Assembly: GCA_015499985.1 (NCBI GenBank)
Contig: JAAAUF010000917.1
Coordinates: forward strand, 5,658-16,211
Direction: 5' to 3'
DNA from: Haplosporangium gracile
Lineage: Eukaryota > Mortierellomycota > Mortierellomycetes > Mortierellales > Mortierellaceae
Length of the DNA: 10,554 nucleotides
The notes below the pieces were generated by a model that worked only from the letters and a program-made list of their open reading frames with translations, made no database searches and was not told the DNA's origin. Every line of letters begins with the position of its first letter. The stretch's first letter is position 1. A program made the translations under genes and the position numbers. Below are positions 1 through 8,600 of the stretch, piece after piece.

Positions 1-532
1 AAAAAAAAAAGACAATGGGGGAAGTACAGATGAGATGGCCATCTCTTGTTGTTGTTGCTTGACCCCTGAAGCGAAGAGTGGTTGCCCTACCCATTATTTA
101 CCAGCAGATACCAACTGAGGGATACTCACGCCACTTGCCAACGACACGCAGACACCGACAGAGAACAGAGACATGCAAGACAGCCATGCCATGCGAAAAT
201 ACAGGATAGACGGGACAAGACAGCGCTTCAATTGGTCTCGACGAGCAGGAACTAAAAAAAATAATCGGCTGTCGGGACACATTTACATACAAACAGAGAC
301 CCACTGAAGAGAGGAAAGGCTCCCCCAACATAACCATAATACGATTTTTTATTTGTTATTCGATATACAGAACAACAGTATCAACAGACAACAACAATAT
401 TCACTTCAACAAAAAATAACCCCGCTATACCGCTCCTCTCTTAATACTCTCTACACTACTCACTCGCACTCTTATTTCTTATTTCTAACCTCTTCTCCTC
501 TCCTTCCCCTTGCTCCAATTGAATCAAAATAG
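1..532 (+). other. 3' part of a long intron upstream of the desaturase exon
   Basis: The desaturase reading frame begins abruptly after an AG at 531-532. A pyrimidine-rich stretch (about 431-515) and a CTAAC branch-point-like motif at 485-489 precede that AG, the usual layout of a fungal 3' splice site. The exon begins with AT, which with one G from a previous exon completes an Asp codon; this matches the Asp-Val-Phe-Asp of Mortierella delta-6 desaturases. I find no heme-binding HPGG motif of a cytochrome b5 domain on the + strand of this stretch, so the upstream exon(s) must lie outside the window, making the intron at least about 530 nt. A CAA-rich segment (about 371-415) resembles a fungal 5' leader, so an alternative reading is promoter plus leader of a shorter transcript. 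The minus-strand ORFs here look like nothing known. Confidence 0.6.
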
Positions 533-1710
533 ATGTGTTTGATACGTTCCATCCTGAGGCTGCATGGGAGACACTCGCCAACTTCTACGTCGGCGACATT
601 GCCGAGCACGACCGCGCTATCAAGGGCGACGACTTTGCAGCCGAGGTTCGCAAATTCCGCTCGCACTTCCAGTCCCTTGGCTACTACGATTCCTCCAAGG
701 CCTACTACGCCTTCAAGGTCTCTTTCAACCTTTGCCTCTGGGGTCTCTCGACCTTCATCGTCGCCAAATGGGGTCAGACCTCGACCTTGGCCACCATTGT
801 CTCTGCCTCGATTCTGGGATTGTTCTGGCAGCAGTGCGGTTGGCTCGCCCACGATTTCTTGCACCACCAGGTCTTCCAAGATCGTTTTTGGGGAGACCTC
901 TTTGGAGCGTTCTTAGGCGGTGTCTGCCAAGGTTTCTCGTCTTCGTGGTGGAAGGATAAGCACAACACCCATCATGCTGCCCCCAACGTTCACGGAGAGG
1001 ATCCCGATATTGACACTCACCCCCTGTTGACCTGGAGTGAGCATGCCCTGGAGATGTTTTCGGATGTGCCCGATGAGGAATTGACCCAGATGTGGTCTCG
1101 CTTCATGGTCTTGAACCAGACCTGGTTCTACTTCCCTATCCTCTCCTTTGCTCGTCTCTCCTGGTGCCTCCAGTCGATCTTCTTTGTCCTCCCCAACGGA
1201 CAAGCCCACAAGCCCTCGGGAGCCCGTGTCCCTATCTCGCTCGTCGAACAGCTCTCATTGGCTATGCACTGGACCTGGTACTTTGCCACCATGTTCCTTT
1301 TCATCAAGGATCCCGTCAACATGATCGTCTATTTCTTCGTCTCCCAGGCCGTCTGCGGAAACCTTCTTGCTCTTGTCTTCTCCCTTAACCATAACGGTAT
1401 GCCTGTCATCTCCAAGGAGGAAGCTGTCGATATGGACTTCTTCACCAAGCAAATTATTACCGGTCGTGATGTTCGCCCCAATTTGTTCACCAACTGGTTC
1501 ACGGGTGGATTGAACTACCAGATCGAGCACCACTTGTTCCCCTCGATGCCTCGTCATAATTTCTCAAAGATCCAGCCTGCGGTCGAGTCGTTGTGCAAGA
1601 AGTATGGAGTGAGGTACCATACCACAGGAATGATTGATGGTACAGCTGAGGTCTTTGCTCGCTTGAACGAGGTCTCCAAAGCCGCCTCCAAGATGGGCAA
1701 GTCCACCTAA
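533..1710 (+). CDS. Delta-6 fatty acid desaturase, desaturase-domain exon (5' partial)
   Basis: This is a membrane-bound front-end desaturase that inserts a cis double bond at delta-6 of linoleate or alpha-linolenate, in the ER, using electrons from a fused cytochrome b5 domain. The 391 codons from 538 to the TAA at 1708-1710, plus the Val codon at 535, cover what I recall as residues 67-457 of the 457-aa M. alpina enzyme, with only scattered substitutions. All three histidine boxes are present (numbered from the Val at 535): HDFLH at 106-110, HNTHH at 143-147, and QIEHH at 329-333, whose Gln in place of the first His is typical of front-end desaturases. Hydrophobic segments lie near 62-78, 84-103, 196-220 and 245-285. 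There is no usable start in this exon: codon 535 is GTG, the ATG at 533 is out of frame, and the first in-frame Met is residue 174, beyond two histidine boxes. The exon is therefore entered by splicing at 532|533 (phase 1). The cytochrome b5 part is not in the window. Delta-6 specificity rests on recalled similarity; an enzymatic paralogue of the same type is possible. Confidence 0.93.
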
Positions 1711-2506
1711 ATCTGTTTGTCGAGGACCGGACCGAGTCGAGCAGCTTTTTGGTTGTTCACTTTGAACCTCCTTTACATTCTTTTTTCTTTCAGCTTTCAT
1801 TCCTTCACAAAGTAGTTCTCCCACTTTCTAGGAGGAGTTATCATCATATTTCTTGTCTTTTTTTTTTTTTTACTTTACACTTTGACAGCATAAGAAACAA
1901 AAAAAAAAAAAGGTTCATTTTCTTCATACATTCTTGGAAGACAATTGTGTATCTTCAAAAACCCCCAACCCACATACCATTTACTCATTTCTCTCTATTT
2001 TCATCTGTTTTTTTTTTCTTGTTTGCTTTTGCATATTTTTTAAAGTCATTTTGTAATTAAAAACTAAAATAAGAATCCTTCATCATTTCCGTTTTTGACA
2101 CTGTTGTCCGTTCCTTTCTCACTATGCTATTACCAATGCTGTTGATCCCACTCTTTGTTTTTACTCTACTCGGACAAAAAACATGCCGAGCGCATTCAAA
2201 ATGAACGGTAAAAGGAAGGGGAGTTCTAACATCCTCACTTCACTTTTACACCTCTTTGCACAGCAAAGAAAACACACACAAATATTGACACGGAAAATTT
2301 GCATGTTCGTTCACGCCTCACTCCCAACACACACTTTCTTTGATCCCAACCTCTCGCGACACGCTCATCCTTCCTTCATTCGCCACCATTTTCCTAAAGA
2401 AAGGACATATCAGTCTCTACCCTTTTAGAGGGCGAAATCATCGCTTCTGTATTTTTGTCGATGAATTATTTTTTTTTAAATTTCTTGAACTGAATGGATT
2501 GCTGAT
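1711..2506. other. Convergent spacer: 3' UTRs of the desaturase and prefoldin genes
   Basis: The two neighbouring genes converge here. The stretch is T-rich with many homopolymer runs (T14 at 1858-1871, A13 at 1899-1911, T10 at 2008-2017). I see no canonical AATAAA for either gene, only near matches such as AATAAG around 2070 on the + strand. Two short open frames (1749-2060 and 2183-2428, +) are low-complexity Phe/Ser/His strings typical of T-rich DNA, and I do not call them genes. Confidence 0.6.
1858..1911. repeat. T14 / A13 inverted homopolymer pair in the desaturase 3' region
   Basis: A run of 14 T (1858-1871) is followed 27 nt later by a run of 13 A (1899-1911), beginning about 150 nt after the desaturase stop. 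In RNA these could pair as a U-A hairpin; in DNA they form poly(dA:dT) tracts that disfavour nucleosomes. It may simply be low-complexity spacer. Confidence 0.7.
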
Positions 2507-3322
2507 TTACTTTTTGGCAGATTGTTGCTGGAGTGCAGTCTGGGTCTGGACCAACTCCATCCTCTTCTTCTCCGTCTTTTCCTGCAAATCCGTCAACTGC
2601 TTCTCTACACGGTCACTAAAAGGTCAAAGAAAAGGGTGGGGGGAACGTGTTTCTTAGTCCATCAACAGCAACGTGTTTCTTAGTCCATCACACAGCAAAC
2701 CCTCGGCATCAGCCATAAAAGAAATAAAAAGAAAATAAGAGTAAGATAGACTTACATTTCGGCTTGGATGAAATCGATACGCTTGTCGACATTGGTGACG
2801 GCCTCGGCTTTATCCTGCTTGGTGAGGACGGGTCCGATCAGTTTGTAGATGTTGGCGTCGTCCTTCAACAGCTTGAACTCGTCCTGGACCAGCTTGTTTT
2901 CCTGTAACTGCGAGTCCAGTCTTTGCCTTGACTCGACTGCCTTTGCGTAATCTGTTTTCGTCGTGGTAGAGTAGGGTAATGTAGGGTTCGTTGTTAGTTG
3001 TAGGATCTTTGGTATGAGAGGTTGCAGATAGGTGTCCAGTATCAGCTGCCTCTCCTTTTTTTTTTTGTCTTTCTTCATAATAAGACGGAAGAAGTCTAGG
3101 TATCCTGGTATGAAAGTTGGTTTCAAGTTTACGACCGTGACGCCTCCAAACGTTTCCTGTTCTCAGTTCAAGCGCGGAGATGTTAAACGTGTTGCGACAA
3201 GGTTCCTGATGCCCAAGGGCGATGTAGTATAGGGTTTTGAGCAATTTACCCTTCTGCAAAGTCTGGTAGGCGGCAGAGTCGGTCTCGAGCTTGCGCTGTA
3301 ATGCTGTGATAGTTGCTGACAT
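2507..3322 (-). CDS. PFD6: Prefoldin subunit 6 (three exons)
   Basis: Prefoldin subunit 6 (yeast Yke2/Gim1) is a beta-type subunit of the hexameric cytosolic prefoldin, which captures nascent actin and tubulin and passes them to the CCT chaperonin. My gene model on the minus strand is exon 1 3322-3250, intron 3249-2952 (298 nt, GTAAAT...ACAG, phase 1), exon 2 2951-2756, intron 2755-2616 (140 nt, GTAAGT...TTAG, phase 2), exon 3 2615-2507 with a TAA stop. It totals 378 nt and gives 125 aa, the usual family length. The spliced protein keeps the family layout: N-terminal coiled coil (LQRKLETDSAAYQTLQKDYA), the central beta-hairpin with YKLIGPVLTKQD and the following KRIDFIQAEI, then a charged C-terminal coiled coil ending QQQSAKK. 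Both junctions restore codons expected from human PFDN6 (Asp at QKD, Ile at AEI). The start at 3322 gives the family's normal N-terminus, although the frame stays open upstream to an ATG at 3460. The gene is divergent from RPB5. Confidence 0.93.
2644..2696. repeat. Tandem duplication of a 26-27 bp unit inside prefoldin intron 2
   Basis: The unit AACGTGTTTCTTAGTCCATC, followed by AACAGC in the first copy (2644-2669) and ACACAGC in the second (2670-2696), is repeated head to tail. The copies differ only by about one inserted base near the end, so the duplication looks recent. It lies wholly within PFD6 intron 2 (2616-2755), upstream of its 3' splice site. On the transcribed strand each copy carries a GGACTAAG stretch that might act as a branch site. 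Confidence 0.9.
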
Positions 3323-3712
3323 GATAAAGAGGTCGTTCCTGCGGTTCCTGCGAGTGTGATGAGAATGCTGTCGAGGGTGATGCTCGCTAGCCTTGTAGTC
3401 GAGATCGTTTTCCAGCCCTCCATTCTCCTCGTGACGGTTAGGAAGGCGATCTGATCGCATTCGTTATCTTTCGCTATATGTCCGCGATTTTTTTTTTTTT
3501 TTTGAATGCGATCCTCTTTGTTAAAGGCGGTGGCTTTGCCCCCGAGGAGGTTGTTTGCCTTAGAGCCGCATAAACGCACTTCTTTTTGTGCTTCACTTTT
3601 TTTTTTTTTTTTATTTTTCTCCTTTGTCCATCAACCTCGCCTGTGTTCACTCCGGCTCTCGTCCTTTCAATCACCCCTCTTTTTTTTATTTCAGCACACC
3701 TTTCTGCACACA
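3323..3712. promoter_or_regulatory. Divergent promoter between prefoldin 6 and RPB5
   Basis: Only 390 bp separates the start codons of the two head-to-head genes. The interval carries two runs of 16 T on the + strand (3488-3503 and 3597-3612), poly(dA:dT) tracts of the sort that keep fungal housekeeping promoters free of nucleosomes, and a shorter T run at 3680-3687. I see no clear TATA box for either gene. A T-rich stretch ending TTTCAG (3681-3694), just before the RPB5 ATG, resembles a 3' splice site and could mark a 5'-UTR intron of RPB5. Confidence 0.6.
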
Positions 3713-5284
3713 ATGGATAACGAGTCTCGCGAAATCGTCCGTCTCTGGAGAGTCTACAGAACCATCCATCAGCTCTGCGCCCACAGAGTAAGACACACAC
3801 ACCTTCACAACAGGGTCGACTGTTGTGATTACTTTTTCCTTGTTTGTTGACAAGAAAAAGAAAGCGATCAGCAACCATGCATCGGCACCGTCCCTTCCAT
3901 TTAACAGTAGCAACAATGACAACCCTCAGGAAGATACCCTATGTACTAACCATCCCACGTTTCACCTACTGGCTGTACTTGGAAATAGGGTTACTTGATT
4001 GCTCAGAACGAGTTGGACCAGGACCTTGAGAAGTTCACCAGCTTGTTTGCCAGTCACGGAAAGGTTGAGTAAGTAACCATTTCTTCCACGGGAGGCGGCT
4101 TCTGGGTCAGTACTCTTTGGTCTTTTTACCTTAAAGAGCAGATATAGTCAGGAATCGGGATCAGAATCAGTCATAAAGATCGATAGGCTTCAGACCATTG
4201 GACAAGGGACTTGCCATGTCCGTTCCGTCAGGAAGCGAAAAGCAAAGAATAAGCAGGAGATGGAATCTCAAAAGTTGACAACATGGCACTGCCATTGTCT
4301 TTGGGGCAGGGGGTAGAGCACAGTAACAAGTGTCTCCAGAAGAGATCACGCATACTACGAGTAGTGGCTACACTCGAAAAGGACAGGCTGACGATGGATT
4401 AACTGAAAGCGAGGGGCGATAATGTTCGACAAACTTTGGCCTCAGTAAGGCGTTTGATGATCAGCAAGATAGGGCCAACCACTTGACGCCTTCGCCTTCG
4501 TGGAACGGACGTCAACACTTGAGAATAGAAATTAAGATATATCCCATTTCATGGTATCTGACGAGAATATTAACTATTCCTTAATGATAATAATAGCCGC
4601 AATGCTTTGATGTTCATGGTCCAGAAGAAGGATGATCCCGCAGATCAGATGCTTGTCTTCTTCCCCGACGAGACTTCTGTCGGTGTCAAGACCATCAAGA
4701 AGTAGGTTCTCCCTTTTTTGTCATAATTACAACTGGAGTAATATTTAGACAAATCGTGTTCTAACTATGCCACTCATCGTTTTTAATGACGCATTAGGTA
4801 CTGCGAGTTGATGGTTGCAAAGTCAGTTGGACGCGGAATTGTTATTTACCAGGACAAGATCACACCTATGGCCACCAAGGTCATCAGCGAAGTCAGCCAC
4901 AGCTACCACTTGGAGTCCTTCCAGGAGGCAGATCTCCTTGTCAACATCACAGAACACACCCTCGTCCCAGAACACATTGTCCTTTCCCCCGAGGAGAAGG
5001 AGACCCTTTTGAAGCGCTAGTAAGTCTTTTCTTCAAGATCAATTACAACCCCTTACCAGGATATGTGGAAGAGTTGGGTCTTCCGAAAACCGTTATTTAA
5101 ATACTTACAAATTGATTGCTGTACTTTTTTTTCCTGTAGCCGTTTGAAGGAGACGCAGTTGCCCCGTATCCAGCCTTCAGATCCTATCGCAAGATACTAC
5201 GGATTGGCTCGTGGACAGGTTGTCAAGATTATGAGGCCGTCCGAGACGAGTGGTCGCTATGTCAGTTACCGTCTCTGCTACTAA
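3713..5284 (+). CDS. RPB5: RPB5/RPABC1, subunit shared by RNA polymerases I, II and III (five exons)
   Basis: RPB5 is a nuclear subunit common to all three RNA polymerases; its N-terminal domain sits in the lower jaw and its C-terminal domain serves enzyme assembly. My model is exons 3713-3787, 3989-4068, 4597-4701, 4798-5019 and 5140-5284, with introns of 201, 528, 96 and 120 nt, all GT-AG (donors GTAAGA, GTAAGT, GTAGGT, GTAAGT). The total is 627 nt, or 208 aa, close to human (210) and yeast (215). Exon 1 encodes the typical N-terminus ([18 protein letters not shown]). Exons 2-3 give [16 protein letters not shown] and then [14 protein letters not shown]. Exon 4 holds [18 protein letters not shown], and exon 5 starts by completing [12 protein letters not shown] and ends with [16 protein letters not shown], the most conserved RPB5/archaeal Rpo5 block. 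Every junction restores the expected residue. Intron 1 has a perfect TACTAAC branch site at 3944-3950. A possible poly(A) signal lies at 5463-5468. Confidence 0.96.
4069..4596 (+). other. Long second intron of RPB5 (528 nt)
   Basis: The donor is GTAAGT at 4069 and the acceptor AATAG at 4592-4596. At 528 nt this intron is two to five times the length of the gene's other introns. Its base composition is more balanced than the T-rich spacers and it lacks long homopolymers. I find no coding exon of RPB5 missing from the protein that would need to be inside it, and no tRNA. A TGATGA...CTGA pair (about 4456-4560) loosely recalls a C/D snoRNA, but there is no closing stem. Confidence 0.85.
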
Positions 5285-5611
5285 GCTTGTTCTCTTTGCG
5301 GGATTGAGAGGTCATGTGGAGACGCGATTTTTTACCTGTTGATCACCACTCAACTCAATATCCCGCGTACAGAATGAGGCACACAGTACAGCACAGCAAA
5401 CGGAATTGACATGGGATGGGGATTTGGATGAAGAAGTTTTTAGCATGGAAAAAAAAAAAAGTAATAAAATTGCATAACAACAAATTGGGCAGGGGAGGCG
5501 ATTTGATGTATGTTGTGAGGATGAGTTTGTGGAATTGAAATCTTGTTCTTTGAAAAAATAGGTCATTTGTCTAAAATGGTAAGTCTAATGCGTGCAATGG
5601 AAGTGCACAAA
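5285..5611. other. Convergent 3' spacer between RPB5 and the large low-complexity gene
   Basis: These 327 nt lie between the RPB5 stop and the stop of the minus-strand gene, so they hold both 3' UTRs. They contain a run of 12 A (5449-5460) directly followed by AATAAA. I see no AATAAA on the minus strand for the facing gene, and no coding capacity. Confidence 0.7.
5463..5468 (+). terminator. Poly(A) signal AATAAA, probably for RPB5
   Basis: This is a perfect AATAAA hexamer about 180 nt after the RPB5 stop codon, downstream of a run of 12 A. It is the only canonical hexamer I noticed on this strand in the spacer. Fungal poly(A) signals are loose, so the assignment is tentative. Confidence 0.5.
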
Positions 5612-8600
5612 TTAAGGGATCCATCGAGGAGCTCCTCCTCCGACTCTTCTTTCTACAGCCACTGTTGAGAGGCTTGCTTGTTGCCGGCGCTTCTGGAATA
5701 AACGCAATCTCTGACTCGCTGTTGCAGGTACAGATGTGCGTATAGGAGAGGGCGCGGGAGTGGGTACGGGAGTGGGATGTTTGAAGGACATGGCGTCAAG
5801 AGCCTGCTCGAAGGCAGTCTGTCCAAATATCCCGTGTCTTCTCCCAGCCGTATATTCAGTCGTGATATCCGACAGTCGTTGGCGTTTCTGAGGTCGGGAG
5901 CTGCTGTCACCGCTTGTGAACAGTCTTCTGTGGCGGAGGTAGTGAGGGGAGTCGTTTTCGTTGATGTGTAGGCGGGTGGCGTTTACGCGATCTTCTTGGA
6001 GTATGAGTTCTAGGAGGCGTTTTGGACGTGGACTAGCAGCGCCTTGGGGATGTTGTTGTAGTGGTAGAGACTGGGCGGATGTGGAGGAGGTGGAGGCGGT
6101 GGAGGCGGTGGATGTGGCGAGAAGGTGGCGGTTCTGGTTCTGATTCTGATATTGGTTTTGGTTCTGGAGGAGGTGGTGTTTGGTGGACAAGGAGAGGACG
6201 ATACCCAAGGGAGAGGTGTTGAATGAGAAACTGCTTCTTCGTGGAGGGGGTGAGGGAGACAATGCGGTTGGTGAGACATACGAGGGATAATCCATGGAGA
6301 CGTCTTCGTTTGGCCAAAGGAGGGATACTGGAGAAGGCAGGATGCCAAAGGTGGAAGTGGAGAGTATTGTGAAGGGTTGGAGAGGTGCTGATGGTAGTTG
6401 TTGCTGTGAAGTAGCGGGCCTGCGAGGTTGCGCAATTGGCTTGGTAACTGTTTCGATTTCTGAGGCAGTGACACAGAGAGAGTCTTTGTCTTTGTTGTTG
6501 TTCTTGTTCTTGGAAACGGTGGTGATGGAGTTGGTGAGGTTTTTGGAGGGCTTTAGGATAGAAATGCTGTTTTGGGGGACTGAAACGGTAGTAGCGTTGG
6601 TGGTGATGGTAAGGGTAGTCGAGGCTGATTTGGGTATCTTGGGAGTGGTCAAATTCTTGGATGATGACTTGGAGGCGGTTGTGTCTTTAGATGTCACCTT
6701 GTTTTTGGCGACGACCGCTGCTGCTGCTGTGGTAATAGTCGTCGTCGTTGTAAACGACACAGTGTCGCCTGATCCCTTGGATGTATTGTCGTCGGTCTTC
6801 TTGGGCTCTGCGGCGGGGACGATTACTGACTTGAGGACTGGAGAAGGTTGAGCTTTTGTCTTGCTGACTGAGGCAGCTGTTGTTATATTTGTCGATGTAA
6901 GAGGGATCTTGGCGGTTTTGGATACAGTCTTCGTGCTCGCCTCTGGCGAAGCAACAGCTGTGCAAGACGGCGCTAGCGTGTTCGGAGCAACAGGAGTAAT
7001 AGTTGGAACAGCCGTGGCGGGTCCGACCTTGGTCTTAGGAGCAAATGATTTGATTATGGTGACTCGATTCGAGATCTCAATCGGCACATCCGTCTCTTTT
7101 GAGGCCGAGGGTGGTGTGACGATGTTAGTGGGCACAGCAGGTCTTTCGGATCCTGTCTTGGCGGCGGTGGTTGCGTCTTTGATTTCTGGTAGTGAAGACT
7201 TGAGCTTAACAACTTGACGTAGAACCTCGGGAGGTAGAGTCTTTTCAATGGCGGCCAATTTGGCCGCTGTAGTGGTGGCAGTAGTGGTACGCGTGAGTGA
7301 GGATGAGCTGTTAGACGCAGTTGCGGCAGTGATGGCGGTAGCTGTGGGAACGTTGGATTCAGGCAAAGGGTTCCTGATTTTAGTCGACTTAGACACTACG
7401 GTAATAGCGTCGGTCGCAGAACTCACAGAAGAAACACCAGGTCCAGCCTTGGGTGGTTTCTTGGAGTCTCCAACGCTTTTCGACTCGGTCTCACATTTTG
7501 GAGATTCACCTGGTTTACGGGTGACTGTGGAGATCGTTGGTGGTGGGAGGAGACCAAAGAAAAAGTTTGCTTTGAGTCTTGGAGGCGAAGGTGAGGTTTT
7601 GGTAGTCTTCTGCAGAGCGAGGCCGTGTTTCTTGGCGACGGGTGATGAGGCTGTAGATTCGATTGCTTTGGTTGCTTTGGTTGATGGGGAGGAGTTGGTT
7701 GGAGATTTAGCTTTGACTCTGGGTTTGGGCTTTACGGGTGTTGTTGTTGTTGTTGAGGAGGGGGAGGTGGCGGAGATAGGTTTGATGGTTGTGGTCGTGG
7801 TTAAAACGGGAGGTTGGTTGTTGGTACTACTACTGCTTCTGGTGGTAGCGGTGTTCATGAGGTTGGGCTTAACAGAGGTGGATTTGTTTGTTCCAGAAAC
7901 AACAGTGCGTCTGGCGGTTGCGATGGAGGCTTTTCTGTTGATCACAAACTTATCGATACTTGTCTGAACCATTGTTGAAGCAGAATTTTGACTGGGAGGT
8001 TTTTGAATCTGCTTGGTGGGTTTGCTGGAGGTCTTTGTTGTTGATTTGACGGGAGACTTTTTGTTAATGCTTAATTTGACGGACGGCTTTTTCGTTGAGC
8101 TGCTGCTACGGGTTGAGGGAATGCTGGTGGTTGTGGTGTCTAGTGTGGTACTTTTTGTTGCTGATGATGATTTGGTCACACTTTTGCTGTGGGGCTGAAT
8201 GGCCACGAGCTTGGGTATGTCGGCGGGTTTTGATACAGCCGTGGCAAAGGACAAAGACGACGATAAAGAAGACGATGTGAGTGGCGAAGGCAACGTGGAC
8301 TGGGACTGACCAGCAACGGTAGTATTGACTACAGACGAAATCTGAGTATCTATAAATCCAATGGGCGCAGTCGCCATATCCTTCGTCTTCATCTGCCCCT
8401 GACAGTTAGAGTCGTCTTGACCAGAGTTGATGAGATACTCCTCTGAGGTATGGAGTCGGGTGCAGTGGTGGTGGTTCTCGAGGAGGAGGATAGCGCTTTG
8501 AGTGTGACTGAAAGAATCGATCTGGCGCTGCTGGTTTTCTTCGTCGATTGAGAGGTGTTGCGTTAGGGTTTGGAGGTCGGGCATCATCATTGTCTCTAGA

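Noticed and set aside
98..337. Minus-strand 79-codon frame opposite the upstream intron
   Set aside because: No similarity to a known family and no supporting signals; short frames of this size are expected by chance.
533..916. ATG frame at 533 overlapping the desaturase (127 codons)
   Set aside because: It is out of frame with the desaturase, has no recognisable content, and its ATG is produced by the exon edge at the splice junction.
1749..2428. Short + strand frames in the T-rich spacer after the desaturase
   Set aside because: They are Phe/Leu/Ser/His-rich translations of homopolymer-rich DNA with no recognisable motif.
2810..3460. Single 216-codon minus-strand protein across prefoldin exon 1 and intron 1
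   Set aside because: It reads through the intron; the conserved prefoldin sequence appears only after splicing at 3250/2951.
4456..4560. C/D-box snoRNA candidate in RPB5 intron 2
   Set aside because: The box-like motifs are present but flanking bases do not form the terminal stem, and the spacing exceeds the usual length.
6294..7967. Several long + strand open frames (185, 118 and 239 codons) opposite the large minus-strand gene
   Set aside because: They are Val/Leu-rich mirror images of Thr/Ser/Lys/Ala codons on the other strand; antisense frames of such biased sequence stay open by composition alone.
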